From a virus, in IMG/VR virus record IMGVR_UViG_3300025889_017816, positions 55,475 through 119,474 of that record: a stretch of 64,000 bases of DNA; one strand, 5' to 3'. This document shows positions 9,876-18,076 of the stretch, in pieces (the stretch's first letter is position 1; every line of letters begins with the position of its first letter). The position numbers and the translations under genes were made by a program. The notes under the pieces were generated by a model. It searched no databases and was not told the origin of the DNA. It was given only the letters and a program-made list of their open reading frames with translations.

Positions 9876-11111
9876 TTATTTAATAGGCTCCGAGAAAGAT
9901 TCTTTTATACACTCTAAAATCATGTTGTGTGTATCAAATGTGAATTCATGTCTAATATTAGTAATTAAATATTTTCCTGTAAGATATGGATCAAAAACAT
10001 CATCCGAGGGAGTTTCTTCAGACAAATATATACTCTTCGGTATAGAAATACCTATCATTTGCCCCACTTCTATATCAGTTTTACCGAAAACTTCTATTGT
10101 TAATTTCAAATTACTATATTGATATAGAATATGGTTTCTTTGCATTACCCAATTATCATAGGAAAAATTTCTTTGATCGTTAAACAAATTATAATGATTT
10201 GTTCTAACGTGTAAATGACTTTCTGGATTTCTTAGCAAATTAGGTGATAACATTGAATATTCTTCAGAATGTTCATGAGCATTATAATATTCTACACCAT
10301 CAAATATAAATTCACGATATTCTTTTGTAGCAACATCATGTGTAACAAGTTTACTAGCAAGATAACCATAATCTTGCGCGTCCATAATATTCAAATAATC
10401 AACAGCGTTTATTTTTTTAATAAATTTATAACGTTGTTCCAAGGATAATTCTGCTGAGCGCGCCGTTTCAAAATACAAATAGGACTCATACAAATTATCC
10501 TTTCCTTCTCTTATCAAATCGTCTATGCTGTTAAGATAAAAGTTTTTATTTGTTTCATAAAACAAAACACCTGGTGTGCTTTGATAACTACGATTTGTAA
10601 CCCAATTAATACATTTCAAAGGACTCCAAAACGGAGACACAAAACTCAAACTAGTATTGTGATCTTCGTATATTATTAACTGTTTTTCAAGAGATATTTC
10701 ATTAAAAATATCCTTAACAATATCATCAGTCTTACCTGAAAATTTTTTAGATAAACGTATAGAATTATCTAAAAACCCTTCCTGTGACATAAAGTGTAGT
10801 ACATAGGCCTGTGTGGTTCTTGCAATAACTCTTTCATCTACACTAGTTATATGAAAGGTACCTTCTATGGTTTGTCTGAATCCAGGAGTTTTATATCTTA
10901 TTCTTAAAAGTTCTGTGCCTGTTATACCAAACTGAGTTATCATACTAGCACTATCACTAAAAACAGCATATCCTGTTATTACGTTACTGAAAAGATCTTC
11001 ATGTAATACTACATTAACGATGTGTGCTTTAACATCGTATTCAATTTCGTCTTTTAGTAAAGTTATTTCTTCAGGTATAACATTACCCGCATTAAAAATT
11101 TCATTTTCCAT
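9876..11111 (-). CDS. gp27: Baseplate hub subunit gp27-like
   Basis: A 411-residue protein, near the 391 of T4 gp27, which forms the trimeric ring connecting the gp5 spike to the tail tube. The conserved stretch 'SPFWSPLKCINWVTNRS' (residues about 164-180) and the placement directly upstream of gp5 support this. No signal or membrane segment is seen. The ATG overlaps the stop of the gp53 gene (TAATG), and the gene ends 2 bp before gp5, so hub and spike would be made in step. Naming rests on context and partial motif recall. Confidence 0.75.
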   Translation of the reverse strand: MENEIFNAGNVIPEEITLLKDEIEYDVKAHIVNVVLHEDLFSNVITGYAVFSDSASMITQFGITGTELLRIRYKTPGFRQTIEGTFHITSVDERVIARTTQAYVLHFMSQEGFLDNSIRLSKKFSGKTDDIVKDIFNEISLEKQLIIYEDHNTSLSFVSPFWSPLKCINWVTNRSYQSTPGVLFYETNKNFYLNSIDDLIREGKDNLYESYLYFETARSAELSLEQRYKFIKKINAVDYLNIMDAQDYGYLASKLVTHDVATKEYREFIFDGVEYYNAHEHSEEYSMLSPNLLRNPESHLHVRTNHYNLFNDQRNFSYDNWVMQRNHILYQYSNLKLTIEVFGKTDIEVGQMIGISIPKSIYLSEETPSDDVFDPYLTGKYLITNIRHEFTFDTHNMILECIKESFSEPIK

Positions 11112-11800
11112 TATATAATTAATCTATTAAAGGTGGAGACGAAAAGACCTACTTGATTAGGTTGTAGGATTTTTATTGCGCGTTTATCATCATTTAATTT
11201 AATCTCATGTTCATAATTGGTAACACTAGTTGCTCCTAAATAATCACTATCCACAATATAACCATCCGAACTTACATAGTGATGTACAACTGCGCTAGGA
11301 TCAGTCACACTTGATATTGCAATCCCAGAAATATTCTTGGTTACATTTGTGAGTGTGTTTGAGTTGGTTAATATCGGTTTTTTAAATTGTGATCTTAAAT
11401 TCAATGTAGTGCCTGATATAGAACTAACAATAAAATGATAATTATTGTTACTTTTGATTTCATCATTTTTTGCAAACTGTGATCCATCTGTAACCGTCAT
11501 TGTGAAATCGTAGTTTAAATAAACTAAATCAACTACACTTTGGTTGGAAATTGGCCATTCATTCCTAGGATCTGTAATATCATTCACCATCAATATAACC
11601 CAATAATTTTCAGGTGTCCCATAAAATCTTTGACTAACAAGTTCAGGAGTCTCACCATCTTTAATTAGGTAATCATCCAAGTTCACAACACCATCCCTGA
11701 ATTTTTTAGAAATTGTGACTCTTCTTAAAAAATCTTTAATTATAATATTTTTTTTATTGTTAGTAGTTATTATACTAGGAAAATTCTTGAAGTATGACAT
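11111..11800 (-). CDS. gp53: Baseplate wedge subunit gp53
   Basis: A 229-residue wedge protein that completes the wedge before hub attachment. The motif Y-G-T-P-E-N-Y-W-V-I-L-M-x-N-D-x2-D-P (about residues 60-77) closely parallels T4 gp53 (Y-G-N-P-Q-L-Y-W-V-L-L-M-C-N-D) and resembles a LysM-like fold. It overlaps both neighbours by one base in TAATG junctions, indicating translational coupling from gp48 through gp27. Confidence 0.85.
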   Translation of the reverse strand: MSYFKNFPSIITTNNKKNIIIKDFLRRVTISKKFRDGVVNLDDYLIKDGETPELVSQRFYGTPENYWVILMVNDITDPRNEWPISNQSVVDLVYLNYDFTMTVTDGSQFAKNDEIKSNNNYHFIVSSISGTTLNLRSQFKKPILTNSNTLTNVTKNISGIAISSVTDPSAVVHHYVSSDGYIVDSDYLGATSVTNYEHEIKLNDDKRAIKILQPNQVGLFVSTFNRLII

Positions 11801-12939
11801 TAATATCCTTCCTCAATTCTGTTTCTTGTTAGTAGTTCTATTTCAGTGAAACTTAAGGTCATATTAATTTCTGTTGGCATACCGTTTGTATCCTTAAAGG
11901 TCACAAAATCTTGACCTCCATATTTTACTTCCATATCAGTCAAGTAACAATTTCCTATTTGGAATAAATGTTTATTACGTTGATCCTTGTGCCAATATTC
12001 AATTTTAAATTCTCCCGGATATCCTAAAATAAAATTCTCTTGTTTCAGTGTGGGGTGCATATATAGTTTGAAGGTTTTTATGATATCCAAAACCTGAATC
12101 ATTTCATCGTAGTCCTTTGGTAAGAAAACATAACTAAAGTTAAATTTTCTGAATCCAACATTTTTGAATATTTGTGCTGTGAATGGGTTAGGGGCAATAC
12201 CCGCAGAAGATGAAACTAATCCAGTTATATTACCTATACCCTGAAATGCTCTTGGGTTTTGTCTTAAAATCAAATTACCCATTGCACCACCTGCCTGTTC
12301 TAATGCGGCCTTTGCGCCCTCTAGAGCTCCTGTTACACCTCCCCCATCCGCAGCGCCGCTTATAGCATCCAATGCTCCACTAAGTCCTCCCAATGGACCT
12401 ATATCGGATGTATCATAATCAGCTTTATAACTTGAACTGGGAACATCTTTAACATATAAAGCAATTGCTTTATTTAATACTACACGATCTTGATCACTAC
12501 CTACTGGAAGAATTTTCTTAGCAATTCCTAGACCAGCGCCGGCGCCGGCTAACGCTCCAGCCGTTCCAAAGCCTCGGGTGACTCTGCGGCCGGCCCCAAA
12601 AGTTCTCGCTAAACTTCTACCAACACCACCTAAGATTTGTGCACTACCAACTACAGCAAGTCCCCTAGCAAGATTTTCTAGGGCGTCCCCTTCTATTTTA
12701 TCCGGACGATTTGAGTTACTAATATCTGTAGTAATTTTTCTAGACGTTGGATTATTAACAACTTCAGCAGCACCAACATCCGAACGTCTAGAAGTTATAT
12801 AAAACATTACCCAATGCGGATATTCTTGGGTTTCACCATCCCCGACTTTTAATGGATATCTAGATACAGTGAACTCGTTTGTAGTATTATCAAGAGAAGC
12901 CTGATTTATTAGATTTTCTTGGCTAGTTGGATCCAGCAT
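11800..12939 (-). CDS. gp48: Baseplate tail-tube cap gp48
   Basis: A 379-residue protein, near the 364 of T4 gp48, which caps the hub and starts tube polymerisation with gp54. The C-terminal half (G-F-R-K-F-N-F-S-Y-V-F-L-P-K, then F-K-L-Y-M-H-P, and F-x-I-E-Y-W-H-K-D near the end) matches the tube-like fold of this group. Residues about 95-130 are an Ala/Gly-rich, possibly membrane-seeking helix. It is the first gene of the minus-strand tail operon and is divergent from gp4. A late-promoter box lies 36 bp upstream. Confidence 0.82.
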   Translation of the reverse strand: MLDPTSQENLINQASLDNTTNEFTVSRYPLKVGDGETQEYPHWVMFYITSRRSDVGAAEVVNNPTSRKITTDISNSNRPDKIEGDALENLARGLAVVGSAQILGGVGRSLARTFGAGRRVTRGFGTAGALAGAGAGLGIAKKILPVGSDQDRVVLNKAIALYVKDVPSSSYKADYDTSDIGPLGGLSGALDAISGAADGGGVTGALEGAKAALEQAGGAMGNLILRQNPRAFQGIGNITGLVSSSAGIAPNPFTAQIFKNVGFRKFNFSYVFLPKDYDEMIQVLDIIKTFKLYMHPTLKQENFILGYPGEFKIEYWHKDQRNKHLFQIGNCYLTDMEVKYGGQDFVTFKDTNGMPTEINMTLSFTEIELLTRNRIEEGY

Positions 12940-12944
12940 AAATA
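12937..12944 (+). promoter_or_regulatory. Late-promoter-like box (CATAAATA) before gp4
   Basis: CATAAATA on the plus strand, 38 bases upstream of the gp4 ATG. It differs from the T4 late consensus by the first base and overlaps the gp48 start codon on the other strand. With the minus-strand box at 12975-12982 it would form a compact divergent pair of late promoters. Confidence 0.4.
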
Positions 12945-12974
12945 CTCTCGCTATATTAAGGTAACCTATAGGAT

Positions 12975-12982
12975 TATTTATA
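12975..12982 (-). promoter_or_regulatory. T4-type late promoter box (TATAAATA) before gp48
   Basis: A perfect TATAAATA on the minus strand, 36 bases upstream of the gp48 ATG. This leaves room for a leader with a GAGAG ribosome site. It probably starts the 13-kb minus-strand tail transcript. Confidence 0.65.
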
Positions 12983-13443
12983 TGACTTATGCAAAGGATA
13001 CTTACAAAGGATACTTTGTTCCATTAAATCCGCAAAAATATGTGGGTGACCCAGGTAATATTATATATCGTAGCAGTTATGAACTAAAATTCATGAAGTG
13101 GTGTGATAATAATAAATCTGTTATAAAATGGGCTAGTGAAGAATTGGCTGTCCCATATATTAGTCCTATAGATAGGAAATATCACAGATATTTCATAGAC
13201 TTCTTGATAGAAGTTCAGGACCGAGAAGGAAAAATTAAAAAATATATGGTAGAAGTAAAGCCTTACAAATATACTCAACCACCTGTCCCACAAGCAAGAA
13301 AAACAAAAAGATTTATCTCCGAAGTAAAACAATGGGGAGTTAATCAAGCCAAGTGGGAAGCAGCATCAACATATGCTTCTAAACAGGGATGGCAATTCAT
13401 TATCATCACCGAGAAAGAATTAGGATTAGGAAAAACACTATAA
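12982..13443 (+). CDS. gp4: Head completion protein gp4
   Basis: A 153-residue protein matching the T4 gp4 (gp50) family, needed to finish the DNA-filled head before tail joining. The stretch 'YRSSYELKFMKWCDNN' (residues about 32-47) and the downstream D-x-L-I-E-V-Q and V-E-V-K-P-Y pattern resemble a PD-(D/E)XK nuclease core, a known feature of this family. The start is the ATG at 12982, with AGGAT eight bases upstream. A longer in-frame reading would overlap the gp48 start and lacks family similarity. It is the first plus-strand gene of the second tail block. Confidence 0.85.
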   Translation: MTYAKDTYKGYFVPLNPQKYVGDPGNIIYRSSYELKFMKWCDNNKSVIKWASEELAVPYISPIDRKYHRYFIDFLIEVQDREGKIKKYMVEVKPYKYTQPPVPQARKTKRFISEVKQWGVNQAKWEAASTYASKQGWQFIIITEKELGLGKTL

Positions 13444-13446
13444 ATA
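13439..13446 (+). promoter_or_regulatory. T4-type late promoter box (TATAAATA) after gp4
   Basis: A perfect TATAAATA on the plus strand spanning the gp4 stop codon, with the next ATG 78 bases downstream. It is placed to drive the plus-strand tail genes from 13524 onward. Confidence 0.6.
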
Positions 13447-13523
13447 GTAGAGTATTTTATTAATCCCCGACATAGTGAATTTATCATCGTGTCAATATCT
13501 TGTCAAGTATCAATTGAACCAAA

Positions 13524-14096
13524 ATGCCATCAATCAAACCTTTAGATCAGCTCAGAAAGTTAGAAACACCTGATAAATCATTCAGGTGGTATTTGAACAC
13601 GATCAGAAAAGTTGGTTTAGCTAGTTATTCGGCTAATAGGGCAATGAAAACTGATATTGGCGAATTTACTGCGGATGTTGAAATAGGAAATATGTATCTG
13701 TTTTTATATGACCCTAAAAATAAAGAAACATTGCCATATTATGATGCTGCTCCTTTAGTTGTTGCATTCCGAACAACCCTAGATGGGTTCTATGGACTGA
13801 ACCTGCATTACTTACCACCAATGATGCGAATGAGATTGTTTGGTAATATGATAGATGCATCAGTTGATAAGCTAGATGAGGGTTCTAAAATTATGTTGAA
13901 ATGGAGTGTTTTGAAAAACATATCTAGATTTCCAGGAAGTAATGTGTGTGTTAAAAAATACTTGTACTCACAGGTATCTTCTAGATTATTAAAAATTAAT
14001 CCAAAAGACTGGAGAATAGCTTGTATGTTGCCTATACAAGTATTCGAAAAACGATCCGATAACTTTGTATATCAAGATTCTAGGAGTAAAATGTAA
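13524..14096 (+). CDS. Conserved T4-like phage protein, unknown function (between gp4 and gp54)
   Basis: A 190-residue soluble protein with no signal peptide or membrane segment. It is rich in Leu, Tyr and Arg, with a striking central segment 'GLNLHYLPPMMRMRLFG' (about residues 91-107) and a preceding Y-D-P-K motif. I believe proteins with this signature occur at the same place in other marine T4-like phages, which suggests a virion or assembly role, but I cannot name it. A late-promoter box lies 78 bp upstream and the stop overlaps the next ATG (TAATG). Confidence 0.6.
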   Translation: MPSIKPLDQLRKLETPDKSFRWYLNTIRKVGLASYSANRAMKTDIGEFTADVEIGNMYLFLYDPKNKETLPYYDAAPLVVAFRTTLDGFYGLNLHYLPPMMRMRLFGNMIDASVDKLDEGSKIMLKWSVLKNISRFPGSNVCVKKYLYSQVSSRLLKINPKDWRIACMLPIQVFEKRSDNFVYQDSRSKM

Positions 14097-15028
14097 TGCA
14101 AGAGGTAATGTCAACCCAGGGCCTCACCGTCACGGTTCCACCTTCAATACCAACATTAGAAGAGTTTGTTTCTCTCCTCAAAACAAGAAATCTTCAAAGA
14201 CAAGAAAGATTTTTTGCTTCCTTTTCCTATTTTAGTGGAGAAGTCGATGACCTAACACTATTATGTTATAGTGCAAGTTTGCCTGGTAAAAATATCAATA
14301 ACCGCACCATAAGAATAAATGGTTTGGATGAAAGAAGAGCATCCACAGCAGATTATACAGGAAATTCTATTACATTATCTTTTTTAGTAGATCCACAGTT
14401 TTCTCCTAGAAATTATTTTGAAAAATGGATGAAAGCCTGTGTGGGTGAAGTAACAACTGGGAGAGAAGTTGGTTTTTATTCGGATTATGCAAAAGAAATA
14501 AAACTTTATGCTCTCATGCCAGCTGGTATACCTGGAGAAAAACTCCTTAATCTTAGCCCTACTATTGCTGATAGAGTAGATTTTGGTAACCAATTAACTT
14601 CAAATCAAGGATTAGGAGCAGCCATAAATAAATTGTTTGCCAAAGGATCACAAAAAGTTGATAGTGCTTTTGCAAGAGCAAAGGCAGGTACTATAGGGCG
14701 TTTAGATATTGCATCTAATCCAATATATGAAGCATTCCGTCAAATAGAAGACATAACATATACTATAGAATTAAAAGAATGTTGGCCAACAAGACTGAAT
14801 TCAATCAATATGAATTATGAAAATTCAGGAGTAACAAGAATGGATGTAGAATTTACATTTAAATATTGGGTTTCTAGTGTCGATGTTGCCCCTGAGGATT
14901 TAGCCGATAAAGCCAACAACAAGATGAATGAATTCTTAAACGGATTTAAGAAAAAAATACCGGGAGGTTCACTTGATACTTTTGGGGTGAATTTAAAAAA
15001 TAAAATTACTAATGTTTTTAATCGTTAA
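14096..15028 (+). CDS. gp54: Baseplate tail-tube initiator gp54-like
   Basis: A 310-residue protein, near the 320 of T4 gp54, which sits on gp48 and nucleates the tail tube. The segment 'LLCYSASLPGKNINNRTIRING' (about residues 57-78) and the later F-x-F-K-Y-W-V are typical of tube-fold proteins related to gp19, and the length favours gp54 over the tube subunit itself. It is coupled to the gene before it by a TAATG overlap. Gene order gp54, gp26/51, tape measure is consistent with tail initiation functions. Confidence 0.72.
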   Translation: MQEVMSTQGLTVTVPPSIPTLEEFVSLLKTRNLQRQERFFASFSYFSGEVDDLTLLCYSASLPGKNINNRTIRINGLDERRASTADYTGNSITLSFLVDPQFSPRNYFEKWMKACVGEVTTGREVGFYSDYAKEIKLYALMPAGIPGEKLLNLSPTIADRVDFGNQLTSNQGLGAAINKLFAKGSQKVDSAFARAKAGTIGRLDIASNPIYEAFRQIEDITYTIELKECWPTRLNSINMNYENSGVTRMDVEFTFKYWVSSVDVAPEDLADKANNKMNEFLNGFKKKIPGGSLDTFGVNLKNKITNVFNR

Positions 15029-15044
15029 TAAAAAAGGAGGGTAA

Positions 15045-15749
15045 ATGATACCTTCAGTGACCGTGCCTACATATAAAATGATTTTGCCTGTAAGTAAAGA
15101 TGAATTTGAATTTAGACCATTTTTAGTTAAAGAAGAAAAAATTTTATTGATGGCGAAAGAAACAGAAAATGTAAAAGAAGCTTTTTTGGCACTAAACGAA
15201 GTAATTAATAAATGCACATTTGAAAAAATGAAATCATCTAATTATTCTGTTGCTGATACTGAATATGCTTTTTTACAAATAAGAGGAAAATCCATAGGAG
15301 AAACTTTGGATCTAAATTTAATTTGTCCTAATAAAGAATGTAAAAAAAGCACTATAACTACAGTTCATGTTGAGGATTTTGTTTTAGATCGTGAAATTGA
15401 TAACCAACATAATACTATAAGTGTAGGAGGTATTAAGGTTATTATGAAATATCCTGCTTTGGAACAAGTAGGAGAAATTATTGATAATTTCACAGAAGAC
15501 ACAGTTATTTCTATAATAGCAAAATCCATAGACAGTATGTACAATGATGAAGAAAAAATTGTTATTGATGAATCTAATATTGAGGATGTTATTGAATTTA
15601 TTAACAACCTAACAATACAAGATTTTTCAAAGTTCAAAGAATTTTTTAATAATGTTCCTAAGTTAAGAAAAAAAATTACTCTTGATTGTAACCACTGTGG
15701 AGAACAAAATAGTTTTGAAGTGGATGGGATAACATCTTTTTTCGTTTAA
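15045..15749 (+). CDS. gp26: Baseplate hub assembly protein gp26 (frame 0 tail-assembly chaperone)
   Basis: A 234-residue protein of the T4 gp26 baseplate family (T4: 208 residues). The start 'TYKMILPVSKDEFEFRPFLVKEEK' is conserved, with a long acidic helical body and four Cys in two CxxC-like groups (C-P-N-K-E-C near 100 and C-N-H-C near 219) that may bind zinc. A strong GGAGGG site precedes the ATG. The last codons form the heptamer T-TTT-TTC, after which the -1 frame continues with a conserved domain. This looks like a G/GT-type arrangement in which most ribosomes stop here and a minority make a longer protein. Confidence 0.82.
   Translation: MIPSVTVPTYKMILPVSKDEFEFRPFLVKEEKILLMAKETENVKEAFLALNEVINKCTFEKMKSSNYSVADTEYAFLQIRGKSIGETLDLNLICPNKECKKSTITTVHVEDFVLDREIDNQHNTISVGGIKVIMKYPALEQVGEIIDNFTEDTVISIIAKSIDSMYNDEEKIVIDESNIEDVIEFINNLTIQDFSKFKEFFNNVPKLRKKITLDCNHCGEQNSFEVDGITSFFV
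15737..15743 (+). promoter_or_regulatory. Programmed -1 ribosomal frameshift site (T TTT TTC)
   Basis: A canonical X-XXY-YYZ slippery heptamer in the gp26 reading frame, two codons before the gp26 stop. Slipping back one base opens a 61-codon frame whose first residues (R-L-T-L-S-H-D) look conserved in T4-like phages. No independent start with a ribosome site was seen for that frame. Confidence 0.75.
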
Positions 15750-15928
15750 CTCTTTCTCATGATAGTTTGGAAAATTTTTACAAAACAAATTTTTTAATGA
15801 TGAAGGTTCATGGTTATTCTCTCACAGAATTAGAGAACATGATTCCATGGGAAAGAGAAGTCTTTATAGCTTTATTATTGGAATACATAGAAAAACAAAA
15901 TCAAAAAAACAAAAATGAGGATTTTTGA
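15743..15928 (+). CDS. gp51: gp51-like C-terminal extension of gp26 reached by -1 frameshift
   Basis: A 61-codon open frame beginning inside the gp26 stop region and ending in TGA at 15926-15928. It encodes 'RLTLSHDSLENF' and later 'GYSLTELENMIPWERE', a small helical domain I associate with the hub-assembly region of T4-like phages. The only in-frame ATGs (15797, 15800) have no ribosome site, while the slippery T-TTT-TTC sits exactly at the frame junction. The most economical reading is a gp26-gp51 fusion made by frameshift. Its position directly before the tape-measure candidate is where tail-assembly chaperone pairs are found in other tailed phages. Confidence 0.7.
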   Translation, partial: RLTLSHDSLENFYKTNFLMMKVHGYSLTELENMIPWEREVFIALLLEYIEKQNQKNKNEDF

Positions 15929-17100
15929 TGGACAGCGAACGCCTAGACATTGCTGAAGATATAGCCGAATCTATAGTAAGACTTGTTCTTGCGAGCGAAG
16001 ATAAAGAAGCATCTTATGATTTAAAAGAATCTTTAGATCAACTTCCGAAATCTGCTCCACGGTTAGAACAAACATCTAATGCCTTTGAAGAGGCCAAAGA
16101 AAAGGGACTTACTGATAAACAAATTTTAGCTGGTTTTGGTGGCAAGAAAGCCAAAGAAATGATGTTATCAGGAAATTCAGGGGGTTCTGAGGACAGTGAC
16201 ATTTCCGAAGCCTCAGGTGAAGGTGGAGATTCTCCTATGGAACTAATTGTAGAAGCTGTTACAGGTATCAATGAAAATACAGCAGCCATATTAGCAGGAT
16301 TAGAATCTGGTGATTTTGGTGGAGGTGAAGACGAAGGTCTTTTAGAAAACCTCAGTGACAAGTTTGGTGGAATGTTCGCTGGGTTAGGTCGCACCCTGAC
16401 TGGTGCAATCAGAAGTATAGGTAGTGGAATTGCTCGCCTGGGTGGTGGAGCGGTCAGTATGGCTGGCCGAGGAGTCAGTATGGCTGGCCGAGGAGCACTT
16501 TCTATGATGCCTTCAGGTATGGCTGCCACAATGGGAGCTTCCGTGGCCGGTTCGTCTGCTCTTGCTATCGGTGGTACGGTCTTAGGTGGTCTGGCTGCTG
16601 GAATGGCTATAGGTGACCAATTTAATACTTCTGTAGAAGAAGGCGGGTCGGGTAATCTTCGTGACTGGTGGAGGAATAGTAGATTATTGGGATTGAGAAA
16701 GCAATCAATTGCAGAAAGAGAAAGTGAAGAACAAATCAATGCTAGCGGCGATGCTGCAGCGCGTGCAAGAGGATACAGTAGTTTTGCAGAAATGCAGGCG
16801 GCGAATGATGCGAGACGAGCTGCCCAGAGTCAAAACCAAGAAATGTTAGGTGAAGTTATTAATACCCCACGGATTAATACATCTGAGTCTTTACGAGAAG
16901 AAACTGAATATATGGCTGAAGGGCACAGAATTGCTTCGACTGAGGAACTAGCAGCTGGTCTTGGTCTTAATTATGCTCCAAACAATACTACAAATATTGT
17001 AAATAATGCTGGATCATCTCAAACAGCAACCATACAAACAAGAGACACACACAACAGTTATAGAAGATATCAGGATAAAAGACAAAACAGAGTTTATTAA
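15928..17100 (+). CDS. Tail tape-measure / hub protein candidate (gp29 position)
   Basis: A 390-residue protein placed where tape-measure proteins sit, just after the frameshifted assembly chaperone. Residues 1-80 are a charged helical head. About 110-150 is helical and acidic. About 155-235 is Gly/Ala/Met-rich with hydrophobic membrane-like stretches, and the rest is polar and helical. I chose the ATG at 15928 (overlapping the preceding TGA, with GAGG eight bases upstream) over a TTG one codon earlier. It is much shorter than T4 gp29 (590 residues), implying a short tail if it is the ruler. A 21-base tandem duplication lies inside. Confidence 0.6.
   Translation: MDSERLDIAEDIAESIVRLVLASEDKEASYDLKESLDQLPKSAPRLEQTSNAFEEAKEKGLTDKQILAGFGGKKAKEMMLSGNSGGSEDSDISEASGEGGDSPMELIVEAVTGINENTAAILAGLESGDFGGGEDEGLLENLSDKFGGMFAGLGRTLTGAIRSIGSGIARLGGGAVSMAGRGVSMAGRGALSMMPSGMAATMGASVAGSSALAIGGTVLGGLAAGMAIGDQFNTSVEEGGSGNLRDWWRNSRLLGLRKQSIAERESEEQINASGDAAARARGYSSFAEMQAANDARRAAQSQNQEMLGEVINTPRINTSESLREETEYMAEGHRIASTEELAAGLGLNYAPNNTTNIVNNAGSSQTATIQTRDTHNSYRRYQDKRQNRVY
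16453..16494 (+). repeat. Perfect 21-base tandem duplication in the tape-measure candidate
   Basis: Two exact copies of a 21-base unit (16453-16473 and 16474-16494) encode the seven residues V-S-M-A-G-R-G twice. Being in frame and identical, it looks recent. It would change a ruler protein by seven residues. Confidence 0.9.
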
Positions 17101-17104
17101 ACTG

Positions 17105-17140
17105 AAAAAGAGGGGGGCTTAAAGGCCCCCCTCTTTTTTT
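17105..17140. terminator. Bidirectional rho-independent terminator
   Basis: A perfect inverted repeat (A-run, GAGGGGGGC, six-base loop, GCCCCCCTC, T-run) lies between the convergent tape-measure and gp32 genes. It has U-tracts on both strands, so it can stop transcription from both sides. Confidence 0.93.
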
Positions 17141-18023
17141 AATCTTCAGCTAACTTAGCAAAATAGCTAAGAGTATCATCCTCGTCTTCATCCTCCATTG
17201 GAGAAGGAGCACTCCTAATAACAGGAGCTTCCTCTGAAATCTCAGAGATTTGATCTGCTGTCATAGCAGAGACAGGATTACCCTTTAAAACCATTTCGAG
17301 CTTTCTCTTAAGCTCATCATAACTCTTGAAATTCTTTTCGTCTAAGAATTCCTGTAAAGAGTGTTGCTGATTCCAAATAACTTCAATATCTGAATCGGAA
17401 TCTGCAATTGCAGAAGGCGAATCAAACTCGGACTTGTCGTAGTTGCGATAACCCTCAACATTACGAATCTTCAGCTTGAAGTCTGCACCAGCCCAGAAGT
17501 CAAAAGGATTAATAGGATCTTCATCCTCAAACTGTGGGTGCATTACGTCCTTGATCTTATCAAAGATTTTCTTACCAAACTTGTATAGGAAAACCTTCCC
17601 ATCATTCTCAGGATTAGCTGAATCCTTAACTACGAGAATGTTAGAGATATGACTTAGACGGCGCTTCTGCTTACGAGCAATTTCCTTATTGCTCTCAACA
17701 CCTGAATTCCAAAGCTCATTGTTAAGCTCAGAAACAGGATCGGGTTGATTAATAGTGGTCAAGCTGTTCTCAATATACCAGCGACCTGTGGGACCCTGAA
17801 ACCCATGATCCCAAACACGAACCCATGGAATCTCCTCACCCTTTGGCGGAGGAAGAAAGCGGATCACAGCATAGCCGTTGCCTGCCTTATCAACTGTAGG
17901 CTTCCAAAAGCGATCATCACCACGTGGCTTTGATGATGGATTAGAAATCTTCTCAACCTCTTTCATGAGGTTTTCGAAGTTGCCACGGCTACTGCGTAAA
18001 TCTGATAAACTTGAAAATGACAT
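17139..18023 (-). CDS. gp32: Single-stranded DNA-binding protein gp32
   Basis: A 294-residue gp32 homologue that coats single-stranded DNA in replication, recombination and repair. The core is clear: 'NGYAVIRFLPPPKGEE' (about 48-63), 'GRWYIEN', 'SNILVVKDSANPENDGKVFLYKFGKKI', and an acidic C-terminal tail. The zinc ligands of T4 gp32 (His64, Cys77, Cys87, Cys90) are not conserved; no Cys occurs in that region. The ATG at 18023 is chosen because AAGGAG lies eight bases upstream and residue 1 matches the family; an in-frame start 14 codons earlier has neither. The leader contains two TTGTATAGC copies, possibly relevant to autoregulation. Confidence 0.93.
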   Translation of the reverse strand: MSFSSLSDLRSSRGNFENLMKEVEKISNPSSKPRGDDRFWKPTVDKAGNGYAVIRFLPPPKGEEIPWVRVWDHGFQGPTGRWYIENSLTTINQPDPVSELNNELWNSGVESNKEIARKQKRRLSHISNILVVKDSANPENDGKVFLYKFGKKIFDKIKDVMHPQFEDEDPINPFDFWAGADFKLKIRNVEGYRNYDKSEFDSPSAIADSDSDIEVIWNQQHSLQEFLDEKNFKSYDELKRKLEMVLKGNPVSAMTADQISEISEEAPVIRSAPSPMEDEDEDDTLSYFAKLAED

Positions 18024-18076
18024 TGTATTTCTCCTTGTATAGCGTTGTATGTTGTTGTATAGCATTTTTCATAATA

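Noticed and set aside
16038-16739. 233-codon antisense ORF over the tape-measure candidate
   Set aside because: Pro/Ser/Ile-rich shadow of a Gly/Ala-rich gene, without a ribosome site or family similarity.
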